Assembly: GCA_039090855.1 (NCBI GenBank)
Contig: CM077011.1
Span: 18,291,001 to 18,355,000 of the forward strand
DNA: 64,000 bases
Origin: Macrothele yani
Lineage: Eukaryota; Arthropoda; Arachnida; Araneae; Macrothelidae
Reading direction: 5' to 3'
Shown here: piece after piece, positions 46,105 through 57,051 of the stretch
How positions within the stretch are numbered: the stretch's first letter is position 1
Layout of the letters: each line of letters opens with the position of its first letter
Notes under the pieces: model-generated
What the model saw: only the letters and a program-made list of their open reading frames with translations
What the model was told of the DNA's origin: nothing
Database searches by the model: none
Translations under genes and position numbers: made by a program

Positions 46105-46381
46105 ATTACCAAATTCAAATAGTTACACCTTCTGCACACGATAGAAAACTCAATACAGTACAATCCATACGAGTCAAAATAACTTTACTAAAGCGTACAA
46201 TCCGTGCACAGACATTCCTAGATACCTAATCTGAAGATGGGCCCATGGAGCTCGAAAGATCGTGTTTTTTAACCTGTATCTATTCGTAAGCTTTTAGTAA
46301 AGTTACTTTAACTCGTATGGATTGCACTCCTATTGAGTTTTTTACCGTGTGAAGACGGTAGAACTATTTGATATTGGTATT
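46105..46381. mobile_element. Foldback element with ~95-bp inverted arms
   Basis: The left arm (TACCAAATTCAAATAGTT, AAAACTCAATA, CAATCCATACGAGT, AACTTTACTAAA) is mirrored by the right arm 46284-46381 at roughly 80-85% by eye. The ~85-bp centre contains CTGAAGATGGGCCCATGGAG and CTCGAAAG, a Penelope-terminus-like segment. No coding content. Confidence 0.65.
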
Positions 46382-46424
46382 TAACAGCAAGAAGTGACCT
46401 TTTGTCACATATTATATACTAATA

Positions 46425-47954
46425 CAAGGTCAGATCGAAAAGTTCCGAGACTAGGTCGATATACAACAAAATACTTATGTTACTTAAGTCTGGCTATGAT
46501 CTTCCTCAAAGTAGTTTCCTTTGGTAGCGGTAAACCGCCGCCCTGCAACCACTGTTGGAACGCTCCCTGGAAGTCGTTTTCGCGAATACTGTCAAGCACC
46601 GTCTGCGATTTGCGCTGATCTCGTCCACGGTTTCAAAACGGCGACCCGTGAGCTTCAGCAACAGAAAGAAGTCGCAAGGGGCCAAATCCGGCGAGTAAGG
46701 CGGGTGAGAAAGTGTAGTCATGCTATTGTGGCTGCAAAACTGGCGTGTTGCTGACACTCTGTGGCTGCTGCATTGTCGTGATGGAGCAGGAAATCGCCCC
46801 TGTGCCACATTTCAGGTTGTTTGGGGAGAATGTCCTCTCTAAGACACCTCAGAACATCGAAGAAAAAAAAAAAGGAGGTGACGATCTGGCCCTGGGGGAA
46901 AAATCCACTGTGCACAACCCCACGAACATGGAACAACACGATGAGTATGCTTTTGGTTGTGCTCCGGACCTGTCGGGCCTTCTTCGGTCGTAGAGATGTC
47001 GGGCTCTTCCACTGATACGACTGTTGTTTGGTCTCAGAGTCGTAACCGTAGACCCAATTCTCGTTCCTAGTGATAACCCGCGACAGGAACGCTGGTTCAT
47101 TCACCACCTGCTCATAGAGACCTTGACGGAGTTCGATACGCAGTGCCTTCTTTTCGGGGTTCAGTATCTCTGGCACAAACTCTGCAGCAATGCGGTGCAT
47201 GTTCAAAACCGACGTCAGAATTTCTTGCATTGTTCCGTATGACACATCGACGATGGTAGCAATGTCTTGAATGGTTCTCCAACGATCCTCATGCACCAGT
47301 TCCCTAATTCTGTCCACATTTTCGGTGGTTTTGCTCGTGGACGATCGATCTGACCTCTCGTAGTATTCCAGTGCCGTTCTGCCTCTCTTAAAGCGCGAGT
47401 GCCAACTCAAAACACCTCGCACGACTCATTGCCTGCCGCAACATTTTTATGCGTCTCCGTACACAATTTGTCGAGTTTGACGCAGAATTTGATGCTCTTT
47501 TTTTGTTTTGTTTTTTATTGAAGGTTTAACGACCACCGTGAACAACTCAATGGGCTATAAGCAGTCGCCCGTACCTAATTTAGGGCCACTGGTTCCAGGG
47601 AAGGGAGAGAGCCAGTGCCGTAAGACAAACACAACATCCATGCCTCACCGGGTTTCGAACCCGGGCCCACCTCGGACGAATAATTAGAGGCCATCGCTTA
47701 GACCACTGCGCCACGGGGGCGGCAATTCGATGTTCGATCGCTGCTCTAGTTTGTAGTCCATACCGAAATCGCAGCTGTGTTCTGCACGTGGTCATCAAAT
47801 ATCGTGTAGCACAGCTCCCGATGTTCACAGAACGACGCCACTTGTCACAATGACTCATGAAGGTCACTGCCCTCAACTGCTGCTCTCGCATCCGCGTACT
47901 GCCATTTGTTGGCGCGCTACATACCTAGTCTCAGAATTTTTTGATCGCACTACG
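46425..47954 (-). mobile_element. mariner element with decayed transposase, carrying a SINE1
   Basis: TIR-like ends (GATC.AAAA.TTC.GAGACTAGGT) adjoin TA at 46423-46424 and 47955-47956. Minus-strand transposase: helix-turn-helix and linker at 46718-47422 (WHSRFKRGRTALEYYERSDR), then TRNENWVYGYDSETK, where Asn replaces the first catalytic Asp. LLHHDNAAA keeps the second, and after a frameshift YSPDLAPCDFFLL (46506-46808 frame) keeps the third. The SINE1 at 47497-47723 lies in its 5' untranslated part. Confidence 0.9.
47497..47723 (-). mobile_element. SINE1 inserted in the mariner element
   Basis: A complete reverse copy (body GTTTAACGACCACCGTGAAC, head with TTTCGAACCCGGGCC and GCGCCACGGGGGCGGC). 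Imperfect 11-bp duplication AATTTGATGCT / AATTCGATGTT at 47486-47496 and 47724-47734. Older than the 9136 copy, judged by duplication decay. Confidence 0.9.
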
Positions 47955-47956
47955 TA

Positions 47957-50325
47957 TCTTTGTTTTCCAGATATTTTATGGTGCACTCGTTTAAATGTTT
48001 TAAATATCAGCGTAGTTCAAAAGAGATTTTAAACTAATTTTCTACCATTTCCGTTGCGGAATACCCCGATTGTAATTTTTTGTTGCGTCAGAAAGACGGA
48101 GAGTATTGTACTTGCTCATAAACTTGGCACTAGACAAGCATTATTTTCCAGGGAGAAGTCCTACATTGTGGTTTAACTAACAATATGGCCACAAGTAAAT
48201 ACACAAAATAAGCAGTCTGTGTTCTGTAATGTAGGACCATAGACATTCGGGACTGCAACAGAGCTCGCACGACTATGCAGAGACCTACAGCTCTGACTAC
48301 TTGCCCAGCTGGGTGGTTGACAAGCATTCCTCATGAAAAAAAAATAATTTCCGCTGCATTTTCTTTTGAGAAAAATGATATAAACATCTTTTTATTTTCC
48401 TGAAAAACTTTCACAATGCTCAATATATACATTGATTCATCTTTAAATGCAAATGTGCATTTTACATGAAATTAATAATGTTTTTTTTATGTGAAGTCTA
48501 GATTTTTTTCTGTAGAGCATAAAAATGCAAATCCTAATAAAATCTCCCTAAATAAAAATTTTATGGATGTAAAGGAAAGTAAAATAAGACCAAAAGACTC
48601 GTAAAAAAAACCTTCCTTAACAAGTCTTCTCCAAACTTTGATGAACTGGCGTGTTGTCAAAAGTCACCACGAAAATATCTTTCATGATGTGTCCCACAGA
48701 TAATGCAGTATGTTTTATTCACTTGAGACCCGCTGTCCCAGTTCTCCGACCCATCGCATCCAAACTGCGCTCTCTCTTAATACAAACTTTCCCTTCTGAA
48801 ATGCAGTGTGCTCTGCAACATTGAAAACGGGTGAAGTGGAGTGAGACAAACATTCACTCAGCATCTCAAATGTTTATCCCGACAGACCACGGGTGCGTTC
48901 GAAAAGAGAACTTCCAGCCCACGATGATGCATAAGGAAGAAAAGCTTAATGGTCTGAGGGAATTCTCCACCTAGGCGAATTGAGCTTTGAGAGCGATTCT
49001 CTATCACCGATGAATAAAGAAGCTCGAAAAAGGACAGAAATAGAAAAGGATAAAGTTTTCTCTGCAAAGCCCAGTGTTAGTGGATATTTGATAATGCTCT
49101 CTGAAAAATAATTGTTTTCCTCCATATTTGTCGTATCGTTTGGCGTTACTCTAACCGACATATATACCAGAGTTGCCAATATTTGATAACACCTGTCAGG
49201 AGCACACCCGCATTCGACCTTTAGTCGATGAAAAAACGCGAAAGAAAATTTTCAACATGTTGCAAATTTATATAGATATGAAAAAAATTGATTCACTCCA
49301 TGGGAAGGCGTTTTAAGGCCGTAATTGACGCTAAAGGTAACTAAGTATTAACTGACATGGTGAGAATTTTTGTATATCTCATTATTTCTGTGTTTCACTT
49401 TTGTTCTTTATAACTGCTGTTTTAATACAAAATCCTTTATAAAAGTTGTTGCATTACATTCTTGATGAAATTATTCTTCCATTGATATATAATTTTATGG
49501 CATTACTCAAAAAAAGTGGTGTTATGAGCCATTAAACCTCAAAAATACACTATTTCTAAAAGGTTTCCATAATTTTGGCCACTACTGTATATGTTCGTAT
49601 CCTGAATTATAAGGAAAAAGCAACCAATTTCTGGAACTTAGCTTATCTTTGAAATGCAACAGCACATGGGACTGTGGAATCAGCATAAAATGAGAATGAT
49701 TAACAGCAAAAAAAAAAAGCCTTACTTCAAAATACGTATGTTTAAAAAATGCAGACATGCCAACATTCAAAATAAAAAAAATCGGGATATTTTTTACAGC
49801 TAATAAAATCACACGAGCGCTACTTATTTTATAGGCATTTTTTAGAAATAGTATTATTGGCTCACTTAACATTCTTGTGAAAAAAAGAAAAAAAAATCAA
49901 ACCACCGCCCTCTGAAATTCGTTTTCAGGTCGTAGATTCTGCAAGATAATGAAAGCGTAAAATGGCCCACGTGTGCTTTTTTACAAATAAAATAGCAGCC
50001 AACTATTTTTTGTTGAAAGACTGACCAGCCTAATGGCTACTTTTAATTATAAACAGGATGACATTCTGATACATTGTATTCAGATGCCTTCCTTTTTTCT
50101 AGGAAGAATAATTGAGATTGGGTAACGACATATACAATATTTAATAATGCGAAACATGCTAATACTTTCAATGATAGTAACTTCAATTTCTTCGTAAAAC
50201 ATAGTGTATGTTTTAGTTTTTCTGAAATAAGTTGAGATAAGTTATTATACATACACAGACATCCACATACAACTGCCAGAGGCAATAAAAACACCTAATT
50301 GAAGCAACCTGTATATTATATATAT
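47957..50325. other. AT-rich intergenic DNA, no gene recognised
   Basis: Long AT-rich interval with short frames on the minus strand (48858-49179, 49582-49872, 50043-50294) lacking any motif I recognise. No tandem or inverted repeat stands out. Confidence 0.45.
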
Positions 50326-50430
50326 GTTTTTTATTATAGCTTTAGCGACCACCGTGACCAAATCAGTGGACTTTAAGCAATCGCCCGTCCGTAATTTAGA
50401 GCCATTGGTTCCAGGGAAGGGAGAACGCCG
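50326..50430 (-). mobile_element. SINE1 3' fragment
   Basis: CTTTAGCGACCACCGTGACC, CAATCGCCCGTCCGTAATTT and GGTTCCAGGGAAGGGAG match the SINE1 body in reverse. The tRNA-like head is absent. Confidence 0.8.
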
Positions 50431-50439
50431 TATTTTAAT

Positions 50440-50625
50440 TTTGGATTTAATTTGGGCGGAGTGCACCATTTTTAAAGACGCGTTTTAATTTTCCTGCCGT
50501 ATTTATTTTTGGGGTGCAGTACACCGTTTTAATTTTTCCCGCCGTATTTATTTTTGTGCAGAGTACGAAGTTGTTGATTTTTTTTCCGCCGTATTTATTT
50601 TGTGCCAGCCATTTTTTAAAGACAC
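50440..50625 (+). repeat. ~55-60-bp tandem repeat, about four units
   Basis: Units share CCGCCGTATTTATTTTTG, a GTGCAGAGTAC-like segment and GTTTTAATTTT. It lies just upstream of the two-gene region. Confidence 0.7.
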
Positions 50626-50684
50626 GTTTCACAACCGCAATTATTTTCGAGCGGTGAAATATAATGAACAAACCTATGTGAAAA

Positions 50685-50745
50685 AACTCGACAGCAGTGA
50701 GACTTGAACCCGAGGTCTTCCGCATAAAATCAGCGTACGAAACCT
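50685..50745 (-). repeat. tRNA-like B-box fragment
   Basis: On the minus strand GGAAGACCTCGGGTTCAAGTC resembles a tRNA T-arm (B box) and shares its GGAAGACC start with the B-box segment at 28996-29020. No full tRNA fold is seen. Confidence 0.4.
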
Positions 50746-50991
50746 ATATTCTGGTTTGACGCGTTGTTGAACGGCAATGTAATAAAGTCTCCCTTACAAC
50801 GGACTGGGGGGGGGATCTTATCAGTTTTTAATGCCGTAGCCTGCGGCTGCTCAGCAAAGAACGCAAGGTATTTGAAACATGTACGTACATGATTTTTTAT
50901 AAACACCGCAAGATTGAAGGTGACGTAAGATCGAAGGTGGTAAGAAAACAAGCATAGACATGTTTTTATGAGCAAGGGATGCATAGTGGAT

Positions 50992-51007
50992 TCCTATTGG
51001 CTATTGT
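50992..51007 (+). promoter_or_regulatory. Shared CCAAT-type promoter motif, left
   Basis: TCCTATTGGCTATTGT lies ~125 bp upstream of the first ATG of the plus-strand gene. It contains ATTGG (inverted CCAAT). The identical 16-mer lies in inverted orientation upstream of the minus-strand gene at 54568-54583. A TATAAAG lies at 51118-51124. Confidence 0.5.
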
Positions 51008-51153
51008 AACGGCGTGGGTGTTATCTTCTTGACTGGCGAAGATACCTAATGATATTGTAACGGGCTGTTTCTCATTTCTCGGTGTGAACATCAAAGTGTT
51101 AGGACGTCCTTCCAGCTTATAAAGATTCAATGGATTTTTCAAAGGAAGATATG

Positions 51154-51450
51154 GACCGCGGGTAGCCGAGTGGGCAACGTTCGTGACTGCCACGGTTCGA
51201 TACCAGGCAGATACGAACGCTCGATCCACTAAATACACGCCGTGCGTCGGATGGGCACGTTAAGCCGTCGGACCCCGGGTACTGGCCCCCCGGTAATAAA
51301 TAAGGGAGTCTTCCTTCCCCTTTCTACTTCGCTTCCGTGTCACTTTCCTATCGGGCGCTCTAGCCCAAATCTCCTATTTCTAAGGGTTGTTTAAGACCTG
51401 AGGGGTCAGACACTCCCTTCCTAAAATCCTCTACATCATGATGATCATGA
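51154..51450 (+). mobile_element. SINE3, intact copy inside exon 1
   Basis: tRNA-derived head with A box TAGCCGAGTGG (51163-51173) and B box GGTTCGATACC (51194-51204), body with CCCCGGTAATAAATAAGGG and GACCTGAGGGGTCAGACA, and an ATGATCATGA tail. A perfect 15-bp duplication TCAAAGGAAGATATG at 51139-51153 and 51451-51465 shows a recent insertion into coding sequence. Removing it would reconnect codon 8 with its neighbour in frame. Confidence 0.95.
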
Positions 51451-51727
51451 TCAAAGGAAGATATGCCGTTGGTGGAGAATGATTTCGCCGAAGGCATAGC
51501 GGAGGAAATGGATACAGAGATGAAAGAAAGTGACCTTGTCTTCGCGTGTCCAGTCCAGGAAGGATTCGGGGATGATGAATTGAATCAACCAGGACCAAGT
51601 GGAATTCAGCCCAATAATATGGTATGTAATCCAAAATATTTAAAATATTCCCTTTGTAAATCTATCTGTACGTTGGAGAAACTGTCTTCAATATTTTGTA
51701 AATCGTTTTAGCGTGGAGTTTCCTAAA

Positions 51728-52330
51728 ACCCTTTTTTTTAATCTTTTTTATAAACCGTTTGTAAAATGTTATTAGACATTGTTTTTTTTCTAAAACCATT
51801 TTACGTAAAACTTTAACGTTATTTCTAAAACGTTTTGTAAAACCATTTTACGTAAAACTTTAACGTTATTTCTAAAACGTTTTGTAAAACCATTTTATGT
51901 AAAACTTTTTTCCGTAATGTTTTCTCCAAAAACTTCTGTAAACTTTATTTTTCAGTAAAACTTCGTTTCGTATTGTTTTATCCTAAAAACTTTTGTAAAC
52001 TTTCTTTTGCATTAAAACTTTTTGAAATTTATTGTCTGAAAACTTTTTTAGCAGTTTTTGTAAAGTTTATTTTTTCGTAAAGTTTTTATTTTCTGTTAAA
52101 ACTTTTTTGTAAAGTATATTTTTCGTAATGTTTTTTTCTAAAACATTTTGTAAATTCTTGTAAAGTTTTTTAATGTTCTTCTACTTTTTTTCTTTGTAAA
52201 GTTTTTTTTTTATAATTTCTTCAAAAACTGTATTATAATCTTTTTTATAATGTGTTTTTCTTAATGTTTTTATTTTTTCAGTTAAAACGTTTTTTCGTAA
52301 TGTTTAACTAAATTCTTTTTGAAAGTCTGT
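51728..52330 (+). repeat. Low-complexity GTAAAA/TTTCTAAAAC repeat within the first intron
   Basis: The segment ACGTAAAACTTTAACGTTAT then TTCTAAAACGTTTTGTAAAA is tandemly duplicated almost exactly (~50-bp period, 51800-51900). It grades into degenerate TTTTGTAAA..TTTTCGTAA repeats for ~450 bp, filling most of the intron 51622-52481. Confidence 0.75.
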
Positions 52331-53500
52331 CATCGATAGATTTTTCCTTACTTTTGCGTTTACCTGTTGTACATATTTTCACGAAAAATGATTTTTCATA
52401 AACTTTCCTTTTTAAATCTTTATTCGTGTAAAACTATTTCTAGAAACCAAAAATGGACTATTTTCTCAAACCTTTTTTCAGAAACGTCCTGCACTTTCAG
52501 ATGAGGAATCTCTATGAAATATGTCCTGGTGGAAAAAAACAAAAGACATAATCGTCGTTTCTATGCTGAAGAAACCACCTATGCAGTCAGAGTTTCTGGC
52601 ACCCATAATCCTCACTGGGGTAACTTTTTGCTGAGTATCACAACTCAGTCTCTTGAAAGCGGACCTAATCACTCAAACTACTCAGAGTTTGAACGAAGGC
52701 GATTTAATTCGTTTTTGTTTTTTTCCCTCAGTGGTTAGAAAAGCCTATAAGCACATGTTTAACAAAGGTGCGTGATATTACAGTAGAAACTATCCTGGCG
52801 AAGATTATTCAGGTACTTCAGAGCAAAGACGAGATTCCTCTGGACGAAACTTTCAAGGTAATTTTTTTTTTTTTTTTTTTTTTTTTACTTTACGTCTAGA
52901 ATTGTATTTCGTTATAAATGTTTAAAAAAGTTTTCTTTCTAAATATCAGATTGGTTGCTGACTTCATGTTATACAGTATATATTTTAGGTAGATGTTATT
53001 ACTGTCAAGCTTCCCCGAGGAAACTGTCGACGAGCCGTCATTAACGTCGCTGTGGACCGACTCAGTAAAAATCCGTCATCCAGATTCCGAGTGGAAAATG
53101 TTGCGCCAGAGCCATTGTGTTGGGCTTTCATTGTGACAGCATTCTTTGTGTTTTAATCTCCCTGTCCACATTTAGTCTTCGACCTTAACAATTCCTTCCC
53201 GATCACAACATTTTGACCTTCAAACTTAACTGATGATTATTCAGCCAAAGTCGTGAAAAAATAAATTCACATTTTAAGCAGCATATCCTTTGTATTATTG
53301 TAATGAGTAACTATTTATTGTCATCAGCAACAAACTGTATTGTTCAGAGTCCAGGCCCACCCACATAAGGGTGCTCTTTATAGTTACATTGATAATTTCA
53401 TTCTTTTGCATTTCGGCATCTTTTCCTGGACGCATTTTTTTTAATTTATTTATTTTTGCAAAAATATTTTACATAAACACATTTCACTTAAATAAATATT

Positions 53501-54497
53501 TTACATGTTTGCAAAAAGCTTTCGGACATTAGACAATATCTCACATGCATTTACATTCACGAGAAAAGTACTATCGAATAACAAACAGAGTTTTGAGCTT
53601 TCTTCTACAATTCTCTTACCCCATGCCTTTGGTTCAACCAACGCAGTATCTTCTTCAAAGTACACACGTGCTTTATCTTCGAGAGAGGTAGTCATACAAC
53701 ACACGTGACATGAGAAACGTTCGCCAATATTTTCCGGTATTACCTTGGTTAAACCTCTAGTCAGAGTTACTCTTTTAAAATTAAGTTCATGATTATCAGT
53801 AATTTTCATAGGAGACACTCGCCGATATTTTGTAACGACGGATCTGAAGACTGTACCAAATAACATAAGTGATAGTTGCCCATACTTGATCGGTGACGTC
53901 ATACAGGCTGTTGTACTCATAGCGATCCAAACCAATAGTTCCAGTTGTTAGCCTAAAGCCCCCATCGGTATCAGGAAATATCCTCTGAAAATTAGTCGAT
54001 GTCCCATCTGAAGAACACGTAACAAGCAGTTCATTATTAATCACACAAATACGTCCAGGCTGATAGAAATGATTTAACGCATCAACCAACTGGAGAAAAG
54101 TTACCGGGGAAAATACAATACCTTCTTTTGGTGGGTGGATTCTTCTCAGATGCACTCTGATGACCCCCGTGTAGTCACTAACAAAGATGCATTACCCAAT
54201 TCCTAAACAGAAATTGTTAGGAGGTCTATTCACCGACGAAGAAGGTTCAGTATCCGGCAACGATGAATAGTTCGAATCGGAGTCCGAAGTAACTTCCTCG
54301 CGCCAAACTTGCATTCCGCTCAGTAATGATTCGGAAAGGCATGACTGTGATGAACTTGAGTTCTCAAATACCTCTTCCTGTGATAGTTCCTCTTCAGACG
54401 ATAAGGACTGAACAACATTTGACGTACCAACACGCATTTTGTTTGCCGAAAAATAATAGTTTTCTGTTAAGCGTTTCATTTTCAAATATAAACGCAC
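53501..54497 (-). pseudogene. Decayed gene with a PC4-like domain, minus-strand member of the pair
   Basis: The N-terminal segment (54497-54192; starts at 54497, 54479 or 54437 possible) is Ser/Glu-rich and acidic (SLSSEEELSQEEVFE). A TAA ends it, and the same frame continues with DYTGVIRVHLRRIHPPKEGI and FSPVTFLQLVDAL. These match the strand, the lysine-rich turn and the helix of PC4/p15 single-strand-DNA-binding coactivators. A frame change near 53865 leads to the last ~120 codons (53501 on), which I do not recognise. Total ~330 codons, longer than typical PC4. An acidic Ser-rich tail before a PC4 fold is also seen in human PC4. Confidence 0.5.
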
Positions 54498-54567
54498 AGG
54501 ACCCCGAAGCAGTCAGCAACACACACAGAAAGGACCAGCTTATTCTGGGGGGACAACTGAGCTTCCA

Positions 54568-54583
54568 ACAATAGCCAATAGGA
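54568..54583 (-). promoter_or_regulatory. Shared CCAAT-type promoter motif, right
   Basis: The minus strand reads TCCTATTGGCTATTGT, identical to 50992-51007, 70-145 bp upstream of the possible start codons of the PC4-like gene. Confidence 0.5.
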
Positions 54584-54759
54584 GCTGAGCACGTGACACC
54601 TACGAAGTCACATATGCTGTTTCCACCGCCTGAAAGATTACATTGTAAACCTTTGTACAAAAAAAGTGTTGGCATTCCGTACTTCAATATCAATTAACAC
54701 TGGTACCACAAGTTTTCCGAAAAAGTGTTACCACATCTAAAAAGCTTTTTTGCCAATAC

Positions 54760-55200
54760 CCACGAAAATGCAAAACTTTCCTGTTGCCATCACCCAAAAA
54801 GTTTCATCGTTTACGGTTGTGGAGGAAGAGATATGTCACGTGACCAGATACGACGTCATGCAAGGCTGAGCCACCAAAGTTCACCTGACCGGAAGTGATA
54901 CCATCGGGAGTGTGGCGTAGTTTTAAAAATCGGAGGCCGTGTTGCCCCCGTCAGAAAAGTTTAGTCGTCAACCTTCACGAAAAAGAGCCATGACCCTTGT
55001 TGCCATCCGCCAAAACAGTTTCTTCATCAACTTATACGAAAAAATACCACGCCCCTGTTGCCACCCGAAACATTTTTCTTCGTCTATGTCACAGGAAGAA
55101 GAAATACAAGGTGTCATGCCCCTTGTTGCCATCCGCCAAAAAGTTTTTTTATTAGCCTCTTAGAAAAAAATGCCACGCCCCTGTTGCCACACAAAAATTC
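54760..55200. repeat. ~58-bp tandem repeat with TGTTGCCATCCGCC cores
   Basis: CCTGTTGCCA-type cores recur near 54781, 54942, 54998, 55054, 55119 and 55178, each followed by an AAAAGTTT..TTCATC..CGAAAAA segment. GTTGCCAT is an RFX-type half site. The block lies just outside the right end of the convergent gene pair. Confidence 0.7.
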
Positions 55201-55249
55201 ATGTTTAACGAATCTGGAGGTTCAGAATTATATCCCGTGATTGAGATAA

Positions 55250-55460
55250 ATCATGAATGGAATAAGAGATTACACCATACAATACAAATTTTGAAGATAA
55301 CAATCCGTTTTTTGGTGTAAATAGGACAAGGATGGCAAGTCAGATAATATGCGAAATTTCGCCGTCCTGGATCTTCCCCGCTCTAGGACGGCGATATTTT
55401 CAAGTTTTCTGATATTATCTGACTTACCAAACGGATTGTCATCTTCGAAATTTGTAAAAA
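55250..55460. mobile_element. SINE2-type foldback, second example, core decayed
   Basis: The left half (GAATGGAATAAGAGATTACACC, TTTGGTGTAAATAGGACAAGG, AGTCAGATAATA) and right half (GATATTATCTGACTTACC, GGATTGTCATCTTCGAAATTTG) repeat the inverted-tail arms of 11392-11715. The tRNA-like core is reduced to GCCGTCCTGGATC..CTCTAGGACGGC, itself palindromic. Confidence 0.75.
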
Positions 55461-55489
55461 CATTTTTCTTGAATAAATGACATCTTAAT

Positions 55490-56561
55490 TCTTTTACATA
55501 ACTGCCATTATCTATGACCTCTTGCCTTCTTACTAGTTGAAAATGGATTGCCTTCTGCAGAAGTCCTTCGTTTTAGAGTCAACGAACACTTCTAATGCAG
55601 TTTCGATATCTACCAGTTCATCGAACGTTTTCGCAGGGCAGTTGTTCTGAAAAGATCGAAAAAAGTGGTAGTACGTAGGTTCAATAACTGTAAAAGACGG
55701 GGTTGGGGTAACACTTCTAACCCATTTCCAGTAATTTTCTCTAAGTGGCTAAAGCTGTATAGGTCTTCCGTAGTAGTGTTGCAAGGTGACCGCCTTTTCG
55801 ACTAGCCAGTGCTGGCTCCTTAAATTTCAAGTTTTTTTTTTTCAGCCTTTCTAACTGTTGGCATTATTTATCGCTTGGTAACGTGCAAGCAACTTTCTGT
55901 TAGGCCAGCATTTATTGTTATCGTTTATTAGGTGCAAGCTAATTTTGGTCAGTACAGGTCAGCATTTATAGTTTCGTTAGGTCAAGCAACACTACCCCCT
56001 TAACATTCCACCATGCACTTAACAAGACTTTTCTCGGATGCAGTTCTCTTTAAATCAATGGAGGATGCTCTCCAACTCGGAATACAGTGCTTTGATGCTT
56101 TACATTTCTGTAAAGGACCCATTTTTCATCGCCCATAAAAAATAGTTCCAAGAAAGGTTCATTTCTGTGACGTGCAAGCAGAGAAGACAGAGGGTCATTG
56201 TGTCCGATCGATTTCCTGTGGAAAAGTCACGTGGCACCCACTGGTCGAGCTTAGGGATAAACCTAAGAGCATGCATCTTTTCTATTGTTCTGTGTACAGA
56301 AAAATTGATGTTTCTTCAACGGTTAGATATTGATCATTTGCTATGCTTGGTTTAGATCATCTTCAAAAATCTCTGATGGACGTCCAGAAAGTGGGTGATC
56401 TCGGCAGCTTTTGTAGGAATTTCCGGAACTAAAGGTGACACGTTCTTTCGCCTACAGATCCTCGCCATACACCTCACATATGTTGCAGTAGGCTTCAACT
56501 GCATTTTCCCTTTTGTTGAACTCATAAAACAATGCCTAATGTGATCCTTATTGCTTGACAT
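55490..56561 (-). mobile_element. Degenerate mariner element
   Basis: Minus-strand reading in changing frames shows MSSNKDHIRHCF (N-terminus at 56561), CEVYGED, a GDEKWVLYRNV block near 56125 (first catalytic Asp), PRKVLLSAWWNVKGVV near 56040, and a C-terminal FRSFQN..KTFDELVDIE near 55620. The second and third catalytic blocks are not recognisable. Many stops and indels indicate an old copy. No TIR assigned. Confidence 0.75.
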
Positions 56562-56986
56562 GTTAATCCTTATGTGGCTAGTTTATGAACGAGATTCACC
56601 TGCGTTGAATTCTGGTGCCATTTTATAGCAAGTCCTAGGAGCATTTTGGCCAATAGACACACCATCTGTTATTACACTTGTTACTTAAATGATTTATTTG
56701 GATTTTTCGATCATGAATTACGGGTAGAGCTTTTGCACACTATAAGTTAACCCTTTTTTCGTGTGCTTGATTGGTGTTACGGTATGTCTAAAACCATGAC
56801 TAAGGAAATGTAAAACTAAATGAGAATACGATGCAATAGTTCCTAATTAAGCTTTTACGGCCACACGAAACATATACAGAAATGAAACTTACAATAACCT
56901 TTTATTGGTCCAGCAATATTTGAAGAACACAATATGGCAGTTCAAGTGTTAAATTTCACATTTATCTTAACAGCGATCGAACGTCT

Positions 56987-57051
<65 letters not shown>

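Larger units (their letters stand above)
51130..53156 (+). pseudogene. Decayed spliced gene, plus-strand member of a convergent pair
   Basis: Exon 1 (ATG at 51130, interrupted after codon 8 by the SINE at 51154-51450, resuming 51466) is acidic and ends at donor ATG|GTATGT (51621/51622). A second coding block from acceptor TTTTTTCAG at 52481 runs to about 52735 and contains a 1-nt frame break near 52512. Exon 3 (52732-52857, WLEKPISTCLTKVRD) ends at donor AAG|GTAATT. Exon 4 (acceptor TTTTAG, 52989-53156, VDVITVKLPRGNC) ends at a TAA. The border between block 2 and exon 3 is uncertain. An AATAAA lies near 53262. I do not firmly recognise the protein. The C-terminal part loosely recalls the region before family B DNA polymerase in Maverick/Polinton-type elements. 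Confidence 0.5.
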
